64,000 nucleotides of DNA from Endozoicomonas sp965261315 (GCA_965261315.1 CBDHDM010000091.1:62001-126000), one strand, 5' to 3'. Shown: positions 9,151 to 18,760, counted from the stretch's first letter. Program-made: numbers and translations. Notes: generated by a model not told the origin, from the sequence alone.

Positions 9151-10188
9151 ATGAGTAAGCGCAAACTAACGCGCAGACAAAGCTGGCGCATACAGAAAAT
9201 TCAGGATGAACGTAAAACTCGTGCCCAAAAGCGTGAGCTAAAGATCACAGAGGATCTTCAGGACGAATCACTGGGACCAGAGCAGCAGGGGCTGATTATT
9301 GCCCACTATGGCGCCCAGCTTGATATCGAACCCATTGGCAAGCCCGGAGAGACCTACCGTTGTCACCTTCGCGCCAACCTACCACCGCTGGTAACCGGTG
9401 ACCAGATTGTCTGGCGGGCCTCTAATAAAGGCGATATGGGGGTTGTTGTTGCCCTTGAGGATCGGGATAGCCTGTTATCCAGACCAGATATGAGAGGTCA
9501 GTTAAAACCAGTAGCGGCCAATATTGATTATATTGTTCTGGTCATCGCTCCGGTTCCTGTACCCCACTCAAACCTGATCGATCGCTACCTGGTCGCTGCG
9601 GAAACCGTGGGTATTGAGCCAGTAATTCTGCTAAATAAAACAGATTTGCTGGAAAATGAAGCGGATCGTCAATCTTTTGTTAACGAGATTGACGATATGT
9701 TGATTAACTACGAACACATTGGTTATCGAGTACTTAAGGCGTCAACACGTACTGAAGATGGACTCCATGGACTCAAGAATCTCTTGAATGAACACACCAG
9801 TGTTTTCGTTGGTCAGAGCGGCGTCGGTAAGTCTTCACTGGTCAATACACTATTACCTGGTGTTGACACCAAGGTAGGCCCGCTTTCGGAAAGCACCGGT
9901 AAAGGCACCCATACCACCACCGCGGCAAAACTGTTTCATTTCCCGGCAGGTGGCATGCTGATTGACTCTCCTGGCATCAGGGAGTTCGGGCTCTGGCATA
10001 TGGAGCCCGAGGATGTATTACACGGTTTCAAAGAATTCCGCCCATTCATTGGCTATTGCAAATTTCGGGACTGCAGTCATGAGCAGGAGCCCGGCTGTGC
10101 GATTCGCAAAGCCTTGCTCAATGGCGACATTCTTCAGGAAAGAATGAACAGCTATCAGAATATTCTGAATTCTCTGGAGAAGATTTAA
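9151..10188 (+). CDS. rsgA: Small ribosomal subunit biogenesis GTPase RsgA
   Basis: A 345-residue circularly permuted GTPase. A basic N-terminus and OB-fold are followed by G4 'NKTD', then G1 'GQSGVGKS', G2 'GTHTTT' and G3 'DSPGI', which is the permuted G4-G1-G3 order. The C-terminal zinc knuckle is 'YCKFRDCSHEQEPGC'. It binds the 30S subunit late in assembly. Its place beside orn and upstream of a rhodanese and psd matches Pseudomonas-type gene order, although M81 and TauD sequences are inserted here. Confidence 0.96.
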   Translation: MSKRKLTRRQSWRIQKIQDERKTRAQKRELKITEDLQDESLGPEQQGLIIAHYGAQLDIEPIGKPGETYRCHLRANLPPLVTGDQIVWRASNKGDMGVVVALEDRDSLLSRPDMRGQLKPVAANIDYIVLVIAPVPVPHSNLIDRYLVAAETVGIEPVILLNKTDLLENEADRQSFVNEIDDMLINYEHIGYRVLKASTRTEDGLHGLKNLLNEHTSVFVGQSGVGKSSLVNTLLPGVDTKVGPLSESTGKGTHTTTAAKLFHFPAGGMLIDSPGIREFGLWHMEPEDVLHGFKEFRPFIGYCKFRDCSHEQEPGCAIRKALLNGDILQERMNSYQNILNSLEKI

Positions 10189-10302
10189 AGGCCAGGAATA
10201 ATTCTCATGGTACCCCCGAAAATTGATCTATCTTAACCAGGTTCTTTCAATAACCATTCAGGAATACCATGAGAGTATTGTTGACAAACTTCCAGAGTTT
10301 GA

Positions 10303-11118
10303 CTTGGCATTATCTCCGTCGATATAGGCCATGGCTTCCCCTGGGGGGATGTGGCTGACTGTGGGACCCGGACACTGGTTATTACTAATAATGCTCCTGA
10401 TCTGGCCCGCCACACTGCAAAGGAGATCGGGGATTGTCTCTTTGAGCATCGGCACCCACTTCTTTTTAGTCCTGTCAGCCTTGATAGCGCCATGCAAACT
10501 TTTCTGAAAAAAGAGCATACGGGAAAACCCATTGTTATTGCCGATATCTCCGACAATGCCGGAGGGGGCGCAGCCAGTGACTCAACGTCTGCTCTTGCAG
10601 CCATGCTGTCCAACGAAGTTAAAGACTCTGCCATCGGTATGATATGGGCCCCTCAGGCGGTTAATATCGCCAGAAAAGCAGGTACTGGTGCAACCATAAA
10701 CGTTCGCCTCGGTGGCAAAACTTCAGTTGATTCCGGGCAACCGCTGGACCTGGAGGTCAAAGTTACAGGTATTGTCAGAAATTTGATCCAACCTTTTCCA
10801 CAGGAAGGTGGAGGTGATATCCCTGTACCTTGCGTAGATACCGTTTGCTTAGAGTGTAAGGGCATTTCAATTATTGTTAACAGTATCCGAACCCAGGTTT
10901 TTCACCCTTCAGTCTTTACCTCTTTTGGCATCGACCTCAGTCATATGAAAGTGCTGTTGGTAAAATCAATTTTTCACTTCTATGCCGGGTTTGCTGCGGT
11001 GGCAGAAGACGTTCTGCTGATGGGTGCGCCCGGTCCACTGAACCCGGACTTCACTCAAGTCCCCTATGAAAAGGCTGACTGCCACAAATTCCCGTGGTTT
11101 GAAAACCCTTTTCAATGA
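10303..11118 (+). pseudogene. Peptidase M81 / MlrC-like protein, N-terminal part missing
   Basis: The open frame codes the C-terminal about 270 residues of an M81 (microcystinase C/MlrC) protein. It holds 'HGFPWGDVADCG', then 'IADISDNAGGGAASDST', which is the family's metal-site region, and the end of the fold. The frame has no start codon before 'GIISVDIGHGF', and families of this type are about 490 residues, so roughly the first 200 are lost. In another frame just upstream (about 10248-10310), 'YHESIVDKLPEFDL' could be a scrap of the M81 N-terminal domain, which would make this an internal deletion. A shorter product from GTG 10351 is possible but would lack half of the active site. Confidence 0.7.
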
Positions 11119-11183
11119 CTTTTCATCAGCTCGTTCTGAGATTACCTATACTGCTCTGCAGCATCATAAACTACCACTGATTA

Positions 11184-11280
11184 GGGCCTGTTGACGTTTC
11201 GTTGCGTGCTCAGCGCATCAGGGCGCGCATATGACGTTTTCCTGGGCCACTGAGCCTCGCAACGAAATATCAACAGGCCC
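11184..11280. repeat. 97-bp palindromic repeat immediately upstream of the TauD-type gene
   Basis: Two 23-bp arms (11184-11206 and 11258-11280), both beginning GGGCCTGTTGA when read inward, pair with 21 of 23 matches. GCTCAG/CTGAGC inside extends the symmetry. The right arm ends 3 bp before the next ATG. It looks like a small dispersed palindromic element rather than a terminator, because no T-run follows. Confidence 0.75.
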
Positions 11281-11283
11281 ACA

Positions 11284-12177
11284 ATGATCAATTATAAAGT
11301 GACCAGCCATCACCCCCGGCTGGGCTATGAGATTTGCCAGGGCACAAGCCTGAAAGAGATGAACAGTAGCCAGAGGCTGGGACTGAAACATGCCCTCTGG
11401 CAGCATGGCGTGATATTCGCCAGAAAGCAGCATATGAACGCCTATGAACTGGAACAGTTCGCACTGGATACGTTTGGCCCAATGATGATTGGGGATAACC
11501 GTTATCGCAAAGAACACCCGCCCTTACCAGCAGAGCTGGTCAGTAATCATGTCGCAATCCTTGGCAACCCCCTCGGGCCTGCTGAAAAGCCCATTGAAGC
11601 TGTTTCCTGGCAATGGCATCACGATAAGGATGCACTCCCCCGTCTGGAAGGGCTGACAATGAATGCGCTCTATATCGTGATGCTTCATTTGCACAAAGTG
11701 CCAGAGACTGACAGTGATGGGCAACCTCATACCACTCACTTTCTTGATCAGCTGGAAGCCTGGCGCTCACTCAGCCCTGAGCGTCAGTCAGAGCTAAGGA
11801 AGATTAAACTTATTCACTCACCACCTTTCCTGACACCCGATGCATGGACTGCCGAAACACCACTTAAAACACACCCTCTGGTTTCAGAACATGAATTGAT
11901 CGCGCGGGAAGGCCTTTACATGGGGTCAGATACTGCCATACCTGTAGGGTTAGAGCATGACCCTGATACTGCAAAATCTTTCTGGCAAAACCTGCTGGAT
12001 GAAATACTCGAACAGTGCGTCGTTTACGCTCATCCATGGCAGGAAGGTGATATTGTCTTCTGGGATAACTCACAGGTCATGCACTGTGGCCAACCCTATG
12101 ATTCGATGCATCAGCAACGAGTTGGCCTTCGATTAGGCGTTGTCGCTCGTGAGGAAACAGCTCTCAGACACAGTTAA
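11284..12177 (+). CDS. TauD/TfdA-family Fe(II)/2-oxoglutarate dioxygenase
   Basis: A 297-residue protein with the TauD fold. The facial-triad HxD is in 'WQWHHDKD', and the distal His is in 'FWDNSQVMHCGQPYD', followed by 'QQRVGLRLGV' with the Arg that salt-bridges 2-oxoglutarate. The substrate cannot be inferred; family members oxidise sulfonates, carnitine precursors or herbicides. No Shine-Dalgarno is visible, because the palindromic repeat ends 3 bp before the ATG. Translation may therefore be weak, or the native leader may have been displaced. The gene and the adjacent M81 remnant interrupt the normal rsgA-rhodanese-psd order. Confidence 0.82.
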   Translation: MINYKVTSHHPRLGYEICQGTSLKEMNSSQRLGLKHALWQHGVIFARKQHMNAYELEQFALDTFGPMMIGDNRYRKEHPPLPAELVSNHVAILGNPLGPAEKPIEAVSWQWHHDKDALPRLEGLTMNALYIVMLHLHKVPETDSDGQPHTTHFLDQLEAWRSLSPERQSELRKIKLIHSPPFLTPDAWTAETPLKTHPLVSEHELIAREGLYMGSDTAIPVGLEHDPDTAKSFWQNLLDEILEQCVVYAHPWQEGDIVFWDNSQVMHCGQPYDSMHQQRVGLRLGVVAREETALRHS

Positions 12178-12245
12178 GTACGCTTCAAGGTGATCAAAGC
12201 AGCAATTGCCATTACAATGCGTTCAAAACAGAAGCTGGACGTAAT

Positions 12246-13079
12246 ATGACTGAGAATAACAAACTGCCATTGGTCTTGGAGCCGGATGTACTGGAATCTC
12301 TTCTGGCTTATGAGGATAGCGCTTCCCTTAAAGAGCGCCTGATTATTATTGATCTGTGTAACCCCCAACTCTACCGTCAGGTCCATGTTCCCGGTGCCAT
12401 TAACGTGCAGCCTCATCTACTGGTTGCAGGCACACAGCCTGCTCGTGGCAAGTTACCCGCACTGAGCCAACTGGAATCATTATTCAGTGAACTGGGCTTT
12501 ACCGGCGAAGAACATTTTATTGTGTACGATGATGAAGGTGGTGGTTGGGCAGGCCGGTTTATCTGGACCCTCGACGTCATTGGCCATAGAAAATACTCTT
12601 ATCTGAATGGCGGGATTCATGCCTGGTTGAAAGAGGGTCACCCAAGAGAGTCCAGAGCCAATGAGAGAACATCCACAGCATGTACTCTGACCATTGATGA
12701 CAGTGTCATTGCCAGCAGCGACTTTATTCTTGAGACACTGGATAACCCTGAATTCACCATCTGGGATGCCCGGTCTCCAGAGGAGTATTCCGGGGAGAAA
12801 GTGATGGCTCAGAAGGCTGGGCATATTCCCGGCGCCATCAACTTTGAATGGACCCGGGCCATGGATCCACAGAAGAACTACCGAATCAAAGAGGATCTGG
12901 TGTCAGAACTTGACGCTCTGGGGATCAGAAGAGACAAAGAAATCATTACCCACTGCCAGGCCCACCATCGCTCCGGTTTTACCTATCTGGTCGCTAAAGC
13001 GCTTGGTTTTAAACATGTCAGAGCGTATGACGGTTCCTGGTCAGAATGGGGAAATCTGCCTCATACCCCGGTTGCTTAA
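12246..13079 (+). CDS. Sulfurtransferase with tandem rhodanese domains
   Basis: A 277-residue two-domain rhodanese. The first domain (about 1-135) has 'HVPGAINVQP' and 'VYDDEGGGWAGR' but no active Cys, as usual. The second (about 150-277) has 'GHIPGAINFEW' and the active loop 'HCQAHHRSG', with the Cys that carries persulfide. It is expected to move sulfane sulfur from thiosulfate or a similar donor. Its position directly before psd matches the rhodanese gene in pseudomonads. Confidence 0.88.
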   Translation: MTENNKLPLVLEPDVLESLLAYEDSASLKERLIIIDLCNPQLYRQVHVPGAINVQPHLLVAGTQPARGKLPALSQLESLFSELGFTGEEHFIVYDDEGGGWAGRFIWTLDVIGHRKYSYLNGGIHAWLKEGHPRESRANERTSTACTLTIDDSVIASSDFILETLDNPEFTIWDARSPEEYSGEKVMAQKAGHIPGAINFEWTRAMDPQKNYRIKEDLVSELDALGIRRDKEIITHCQAHHRSGFTYLVAKALGFKHVRAYDGSWSEWGNLPHTPVA

Positions 13080-13128
13080 GAAGCATGTTTAGTTACTTAA
13101 GGTGCAGGCTTTTATGGCATGAATTACA

Positions 13129-14082
13129 ATGGCGGGCACTTTCATATTTTCAGGATATTCCACCACTGTGAAAGAAAAACTGTTTGCAGCCATTCAATAT
13201 GTGCTGCCCCATCACCTGATCTCCCGGACAGTACACTATTTTGTGGAATGCCAGGTTCCATGGTTCAAGAATGGACTGATTCGCTGGGCGATTGATCATT
13301 ACGATGTCAATATGAGTGAGGCTAAACGAGAAGAGGCTGAAGATTACATCCATTTCAACGACTTCTTTACCCGATCATTGAAGGATGGCGCCCGCCCTTT
13401 ACCCGAAGACCCGGAGATGATTGTCAGTCCTGCGGATGGTGTCATCAGTCAGATTGGTGACATAAAGAATGGCAGAATTTTCCAGGCTAAAGGCCATGAC
13501 TACAGTCTGGTAGAGCTGTTGGGTGGCGACCTGGAAGTGGGACAAAAGTTCATGGGTGGAAAGTTTGCCACCATTTATCTTTCTCCAAGAGACTACCATC
13601 GCGTCCATGTTCCGGCTGCCGGAGCATTGCACAGAATGATCCATGTCCCTGGCCGTCTTTTCTCTGTGAATCAGGGCACGGTAGAGAACATACCCAACCT
13701 CTTTGCACGGAACGAACGAGTAGTCAGTATTTTCGATACCCAGTATGGCCCCATGGCAGTGATCATGGTTGGCGCCATCAATGTAGCCAGTATTGAAACC
13801 GTTTGGGCAGGTCTGGTTACACCACAGCGAGGACAGGTGTCTTCTGTAACCTATGGAGAAGCCAGCCAGTCTGTGGAACTGAACCGTGGCGGTGAACTGG
13901 GCCGTTTCAAACTGGGTTCTACTGCCATTGTGCTTTTTGGTAAGGATCAGGTTGACTGGCTGGAAAACTGGCAGCCCGGACTTTCTATTCAAATGGGTGA
14001 AGCGATGGCTCACAGCAAAGACATGAACACCCAAAAAACGCCTTCTGACGACGCTGTCACTGACGCCAGCACAGAAAAGTAA
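13129..14082 (+). CDS. psd: Phosphatidylserine decarboxylase
   Basis: A 317-residue pyruvoyl-dependent enzyme. 'SPADGV', 'YHRVHVPAAG' and the self-cleavage site Leu-Gly-Ser-Thr ('FKLGSTAIVLF') are present; the Ser becomes the pyruvoyl group after autocleavage into beta and alpha chains. It makes phosphatidylethanolamine at the inner membrane. The C-terminal about 25 residues are polar and unconserved. The gene precedes gshB by 15 bp. Confidence 0.96.
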   Translation: MAGTFIFSGYSTTVKEKLFAAIQYVLPHHLISRTVHYFVECQVPWFKNGLIRWAIDHYDVNMSEAKREEAEDYIHFNDFFTRSLKDGARPLPEDPEMIVSPADGVISQIGDIKNGRIFQAKGHDYSLVELLGGDLEVGQKFMGGKFATIYLSPRDYHRVHVPAAGALHRMIHVPGRLFSVNQGTVENIPNLFARNERVVSIFDTQYGPMAVIMVGAINVASIETVWAGLVTPQRGQVSSVTYGEASQSVELNRGGELGRFKLGSTAIVLFGKDQVDWLENWQPGLSIQMGEAMAHSKDMNTQKTPSDDAVTDASTEK

Positions 14083-14097
14083 TCGGGAACACTGAAA

Positions 14098-15054
14098 ATG
14101 AGCATCAAACTCGGCGTTGTGATGGACCCTATTGCCTCCATCAATTACAAGAAAGACAGCTCCCTGGCTATGTTGTTGGCCGCCAGCCAGAAAGGCTGGC
14201 AACTGTTTTATATGGAGCAGGCAGACCTCTATCAGAAAGAAGGGGTCGCCATGGGCAGCGTACAGCCATTGAAAGTGAAGGCTGACCCAAACGACTGGTT
14301 TGAGCTTGAGGCACGTCAGGAGATGCCACTGGATGAGCTTGATGTCATTCTGATGCGCAAGGATCCTCCTTTTGACATGGAATTCATCTACAGCACCTAC
14401 CTTCTGGAACAAGCCCAGGCTGCAGGCACATTAATCGTCAACAACCCTCGCAGTATCCGTGACTGTAACGAGAAGATGTTTGCCACACTGTTCCCACAGT
14501 GCACGCCCCCCGTTATGGTGTCCCGTAACCCAAGGTTGCTGAAGGAGTTTGCAACAGAGCATGGAGATGTAGTGCTCAAGCCTCTGGATGGCATGGGTGG
14601 CAGCTCTATTTTCCGTACCCGGCCTGATGATCCCAACCTCAGTGTGATTATTGAAACACTGACAGAGATGGGGCAGCGTCAGGCCATGATTCAAAAGTTC
14701 ATTCCAGATATCAAATCAGGGGACAAGCGTATTCTGATGATTGATGGAGAACCGGTTCCTTACTGCCTGGCACGAATTCCGGCAGCTGGAGAACTGAGAG
14801 GAAACCTGGCAGCCGGGGGCACTGGAGAAGGGCGGCCATTGAGTGAACGGGATCTATGGATTGCCAATCAGGTAGGCCCGGTACTGTGCAAAAAGGGACT
14901 TATCTTTGTGGGGCTGGATGTTATTGGCGACTACCTCACAGAAATCAACGTGACTTCGCCCACCTGTATCCGTGAACTGGACAACCAGTTTACACTCAAC
15001 ATCGCCGGCCAGTTAATGGATAAGATCGAAGAAAAGCTCAAGGCCAGACACTGA
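14098..15054 (+). CDS. gshB: Glutathione synthetase
   Basis: A 318-residue ATP-grasp ligase. It has the N-terminal 'GVVMDPIASINYKKDSSLAM', the ATP-binding 'VLKPLDGMGGSSIFR', 'RILMIDGEP' and the Gly-rich loop 'NLAAGGTGEGRPL'; the final 'EINVTSPTCIRELD' binds substrate. It joins glycine to gamma-glutamylcysteine. It is followed by a tonB-type gene, the order found in Pseudomonas. Confidence 0.96.
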   Translation: MSIKLGVVMDPIASINYKKDSSLAMLLAASQKGWQLFYMEQADLYQKEGVAMGSVQPLKVKADPNDWFELEARQEMPLDELDVILMRKDPPFDMEFIYSTYLLEQAQAAGTLIVNNPRSIRDCNEKMFATLFPQCTPPVMVSRNPRLLKEFATEHGDVVLKPLDGMGGSSIFRTRPDDPNLSVIIETLTEMGQRQAMIQKFIPDIKSGDKRILMIDGEPVPYCLARIPAAGELRGNLAAGGTGEGRPLSERDLWIANQVGPVLCKKGLIFVGLDVIGDYLTEINVTSPTCIRELDNQFTLNIAGQLMDKIEEKLKARH

Positions 15055-15244
15055 GTAGACGATTATCCTTTAGACTGTTTTTTTCCAGTGCGATCTTGCA
15101 TATAGTCTTTAATATGAGACTTGACCGGTAAGATGGGATTTATAGCCCAATGGAGAGCCCGCAGAAAACCAGGGGCTCTCTCCGGTTCTGGTCAGGACGG
15201 CTCTGCCACAGTGCTTAACCAGGGAAAGCAGTAATCAGAAAGCT

Positions 15245-16138
15245 ATGACTCAGCCAGCGACCATAACACCTGCCGCCGTATCAACTTCAGACCGCCTGGG
15301 TTTTACTCTCTTTATGGCTGCTGCCCTGCATGTTCTGATCGTGCTGGGCGTGACATTCAGCTTCAAGGACAAGCCAGCTCCTCCGCCAACTCTGGAAGTC
15401 ACTCTGGCCACCTATCAAAGTAAGGAAAAGCCAAAAGAGGCCGACTATCTTGCCCAGATCAATCAGCAGGGCAGTGGCACACTGGAAGAAAAAGCACTGC
15501 CATCCAGTGATCAGCAGGCTCAGTTTCAGGAAGACACTATCAAGGAAGTACAGCCCCAATCACAAACGGCAGCACAGCCAGAACAGACACTGACACAACA
15601 AACAAGAATTACCACTCAGGCAAAGAGTGATCAGAAAGTTGCCGCAATCGATGACAGTGAGAAGCAGGAACCCGTTGCAGTTGAAAAAGATAAGCCACGC
15701 AAACACATTGACCTGAAAAATGAAATTGCCAGCCTTGAAGCCCAGTTCCACCAGCAGCGGCAAGAGTATGCCAAGCGTCCACGGATAAAAACACTCACTT
15801 CCGCATCTACAGCAGAAGAAGCAGGTGCTTTTTATAAAGAATCCTGGCGCCGCAAAGTCGAAAAAATTGGCAACCTTAACTATCCGGAAAAAGCCCGTCG
15901 AGACCTGCTCTATGGAGAACTACGGTTAATGACTGCCATTAACCGGGACGGTTCATTATCCAGTGTCGAAATTATGGAGTCTTCTGGATATAAAATACTT
16001 GATGATGCTGCTATCAGAATAGTGAAACTAGCATCACCTTATGCACCATTTGATGACACCCTGAATGACTACGATATGGTAGAAATTATCCGGACTTGGC
16101 GGTTCGAACCAGGCGATAGTATTGGAACTTCAGATTAG
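15245..16138 (+). CDS. TonB-family energy transducer
   Basis: A 297-residue protein with one N-terminal membrane anchor (about residues 20-40, 'LFMAAALHVLIVLGVTF'). A long Gln/Glu/Lys-rich periplasmic spacer (about 45-190) follows, then a C-terminal TonB domain (about 205-290: 'NYPEKARRDLLYGELRL' to 'IIRTWRFEPG'). Its place after gshB suggests the TonB3-type transducer linked in Pseudomonas to surface motility rather than siderophore uptake. That is inferred from context; no ExbB or ExbD is present here. Confidence 0.85.
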   Translation: MTQPATITPAAVSTSDRLGFTLFMAAALHVLIVLGVTFSFKDKPAPPPTLEVTLATYQSKEKPKEADYLAQINQQGSGTLEEKALPSSDQQAQFQEDTIKEVQPQSQTAAQPEQTLTQQTRITTQAKSDQKVAAIDDSEKQEPVAVEKDKPRKHIDLKNEIASLEAQFHQQRQEYAKRPRIKTLTSASTAEEAGAFYKESWRRKVEKIGNLNYPEKARRDLLYGELRLMTAINRDGSLSSVEIMESSGYKILDDAAIRIVKLASPYAPFDDTLNDYDMVEIIRTWRFEPGDSIGTSD

Positions 16139-16296
16139 ATAACACTTTTAAACCTCGTTCCCACAGACAAGGTATGTCGCAAAAGGCAGAAATCTGATCT
16201 CAGTGTAGGTTGGTTCGCTTGCGAGCCGACACCCAAGCCAACCACCGAGCAACACTCAACGCTGGAATGATTGATCCTAAATTCAGCGGTCGAACA
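16139..16296. other. Intergenic stretch with a short hairpin, left flank of IS66
   Basis: No gene is seen. GGTTCGCTTGCGAGCC can fold and sits inside a longer imperfect GGTTGG...CCAACC symmetry, as in dispersed extragenic repeats. The 8 bases next to the IS66 end (gtcgaaca) are not repeated on its other side. Confidence 0.4.
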
Positions 16297-16343
16297 GTAA
16301 GCGCCAATATAACCAGCGTTATAGCCAATCCCAACAGATCTGC

Positions 16344-18026
16344 TTATTCTTGAGCCGCCTTCACTGCCCAGGGCAGAAGCTGTTCCAGTTTCTCAATCGT
16401 GTCAGCGTAAGGCAGTTCTTTTAAAATGTGGCTCAGGTATTGGAAAGGCTCCAGCCCATTGCCTTTTGCGCTTTCAATCAGGCTGTAATAGATGGCACTG
16501 GCTTTGGCACCCTTGGGTGTGTCTGCAAAGAGCCAGTTCTTGCGACCAAGAGTGAAGGGGCGGATAGCATTTTCCGCCGCTGCATTACTGATATTGATAT
16601 CCCCATCTTCACAGTACACGACCAGTTTCGGCCATTGGTTCAGGGCATAGCTCATTGCTTTATGGGTCAGGCTGTCAGGTACCAGCCGGGTGATGTTTTT
16701 CTGTAACCACTGGTGCAGGTCATCCAGCAGGGGCTTGCTCTCCTGTTGTCGCCGAGTCTTCTTTTCCGGAGCAGTCAGGCCTTTGATGGCCTCTTCAATG
16801 GCATACAGCTTGCGGATTTTACCCAACGCAACATCGGCTTTGCTGACCTTGCTGTTCTTCACCTTCTTGCCCGGTTTGGCTTCGCCTTTTTTGGCATCGG
16901 TGAATTTACGGCGTACATGATCAAAGCAGCCAACCTGGATAATGCCTTCTTTTTTGCACACGGCGCTGTAACTGGCATAACCGTCAGTTTGCAGGTAACC
17001 GCTAAACCCTTCGAACAGGCGCAGGGGAACCTCCTTGCCTCTGGAAGGATCGTAATGGAACAGCACCGCCGGTTGCCCCGGTGGACCACCCCGTGTCACC
17101 CACATATATTTATCAGAGTGGAGTGATTTACTGAGTTCCTTGAGCACCTGAACCCGGGTCTCATCGGCATTCATGATATGCCCTGTGCGCTGATGGTCTT
17201 CCATCAGGTTGATCAGTGGCTGCAGCTGCAGGGATAACCGGATCATCCAGTTGGCCATCGTCGTCCGGGTGATGGAGCCACCATAACGAGCCAGTATCTT
17301 TTCCTGCCGATACAGTGGCAGGGCATCGCAATATTTGGCACCGATGATCCAGGCCAGCATGTTGACGGTGACCGCCGATTTTGGAATGGGGTGCTTTGGG
17401 AGTTCAGCGGCTTTAATGACGCGTTTTTCGTGAGATTCTCCGCCCTGTTCATCCTTCACAATGAATACGGCTTTTTCCTGCATAATCTCCTTGACCTGAA
17501 CCCTGGCAGGAATAATATCCAGTTCTTCCCGGACTTTGGTGAAGAAGGTCTCAATGGCACCCTGCTTTTCTTCTTCGGTCAGTTCAATACGTTCCTGGAC
17601 TCTCGGCAGTGACGGCGACAGAGGTTGACGCCCCTTGCGTTTCTTTGGGGGCTTTGGACTTTCCTCTGTTTCTTCCTGAGCATCTTCATCCGGATCAACG
17701 GCACAGTCCGTTAATTCTGCTTCATTGAAGATTTCACCCTGACCACTGAACTTTTCAGAGCTTCGACCGTAAAGGCGGGCACGTTCCAAACGCAGGTATT
17801 CTTCCAGAATAGCGATGCGTTTTTTCTGCTCTTCGATGACAAAAGACTTTTTCTGGATAATGTCGTCTTTCTCAAGAATGACATTGTCTTTTTCGAGAAT
17901 GACACCGTCCATGGCCTGGATGGCCTCAAGTAAGGCCTCCAGATCCAAAGCTGTTTCAGCGCTTCCTGCCAGTAAACTCAGGGCGGATTTTGGCTGATAA
18001 ATGAGGGTGTCAATGGGTGATTTCAT
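16344..18026 (-). CDS. tnpC: IS66 transposase TnpC
   Basis: A 560-residue DDE transposase. An N-terminal leucine-zipper-like coiled coil (about 35-80, with repeated 'ILEKDDI'-type units) is followed by the 'GRSSEKF' linker and the IS66 zinc-binding-like region. The catalytic core holds 'MNADETRVQVL', 'LQTDGYASYSAVCK' and, near the end, 'NAAENAIRPFTLGRKNWLFA' with the Glu. Length and motifs are complete. It lies 36 bp after tnpB. Confidence 0.95.
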   Translation of the reverse strand: MKSPIDTLIYQPKSALSLLAGSAETALDLEALLEAIQAMDGVILEKDNVILEKDDIIQKKSFVIEEQKKRIAILEEYLRLERARLYGRSSEKFSGQGEIFNEAELTDCAVDPDEDAQEETEESPKPPKKRKGRQPLSPSLPRVQERIELTEEEKQGAIETFFTKVREELDIIPARVQVKEIMQEKAVFIVKDEQGGESHEKRVIKAAELPKHPIPKSAVTVNMLAWIIGAKYCDALPLYRQEKILARYGGSITRTTMANWMIRLSLQLQPLINLMEDHQRTGHIMNADETRVQVLKELSKSLHSDKYMWVTRGGPPGQPAVLFHYDPSRGKEVPLRLFEGFSGYLQTDGYASYSAVCKKEGIIQVGCFDHVRRKFTDAKKGEAKPGKKVKNSKVSKADVALGKIRKLYAIEEAIKGLTAPEKKTRRQQESKPLLDDLHQWLQKNITRLVPDSLTHKAMSYALNQWPKLVVYCEDGDINISNAAAENAIRPFTLGRKNWLFADTPKGAKASAIYYSLIESAKGNGLEPFQYLSHILKELPYADTIEKLEQLLPWAVKAAQE

Positions 18027-18062
18027 AGCCGATATTTTACCATAAGCGGCTGAGTTTTAAGA

Positions 18063-18431
18063 CTAAAAACAGCTTTCGTAATGTCTTTTTTTATGGGGTT
18101 TCATCGCACTGAGATTATAGCCATCAAGCAGCCAATTGAGCTGTTGGCCTGTTAAGGCTAACAGTTCGTCATCGGGCTTTGGCCAGTGGAACTTATCCTC
18201 TGCCAAGCTCTTGTAATAAAGCACAAAACCATTATCTTCCCAGAACAAGCACTTGATTTTATTGCGATGACGGTTGGTGAAGGCATAGAGGTGACCATCA
18301 AAAGGGTTATGCCCAAGTTCCTGCTCGATCAGTACCGCCAGCCCCTTGAAGGACTTTCGAAAATCGATGGGATCCCGATAAAGGTAGACCTCAGGCAAGC
18401 TGGACGACGGGCGCATTACAGGTTGATTCAT
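18063..18431 (-). CDS. tnpB: IS66 accessory protein TnpB
   Basis: A 122-residue IS66 Orf2 protein. The typical core 'LYRDPIDFRKSFKGLAVLI' and 'LFWEDNGFVLYYKSL' are visible. It is required together with TnpA and TnpC for IS66 transposition, though its biochemical role is unclear. Its ATG overlaps the tnpA stop (ATGA). Confidence 0.93.
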   Translation of the reverse strand: MNQPVMRPSSSLPEVYLYRDPIDFRKSFKGLAVLIEQELGHNPFDGHLYAFTNRHRNKIKCLFWEDNGFVLYYKSLAEDKFHWPKPDDELLALTGQQLNWLLDGYNLSAMKPHKKRHYESCF

Positions 18432-18760
18432 CGCAGCAATCCAATCAACTCACCAGCCAGAGCGAGGTTTTGATGATTAATCCCGGAAACACTGAGCCCA
18501 CTGGGCAATGATACCGTTAAAGGGGATGATTCTTCGCAAGTTTGACTCTGGTTCTGCGTCAGGGAAACGGGCACAAAGGCAGAAACAGTTTTTGATGATA
18601 AAGCAGGAGCTTTCCCAGTCCGCAACTTCTTTTTCCAGTATCCAAGTTGTGATGGCTTAACGCCGTTCTGTCGACTCCAGGCATTTTGGCTCAACCCGGA
18701 GTCATGCCAGGCTTCGACTCGTTGCTGCCATTGTTCCCGGGTAGTTTTTGGATTGTCCAT
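18428..18760 (-). CDS. tnpA: IS66 accessory protein TnpA
   Basis: A 110-residue IS66 OrfA. The N-terminal half 'REQWQQRVEAWHDSGLSQNAWSR' followed by 'SQLGYWKKKL' is a helix-turn-helix of the IS66 TnpA/Orf1 type, probably binding the element's ends. It is the first gene of the element, starting about 80 bp inside the end at 18841. Confidence 0.88.
   Translation of the reverse strand: MDNPKTTREQWQQRVEAWHDSGLSQNAWSRQNGVKPSQLGYWKKKLRTGKAPALSSKTVSAFVPVSLTQNQSQTCEESSPLTVSLPSGLSVSGINHQNLALAGELIGLLR

Noticed and set aside
13399..14412. 337-codon leftward frame opposite psd and gshB
   Set aside because: It lies fully antisense to two conserved enzymes with intact motifs and has no family features.
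15152..15183. GAGAGCCC/GGGCTCTC hairpin after gshB as a terminator
   Set aside because: No T-run follows and the stem is only eight bases; it could equally be incidental.
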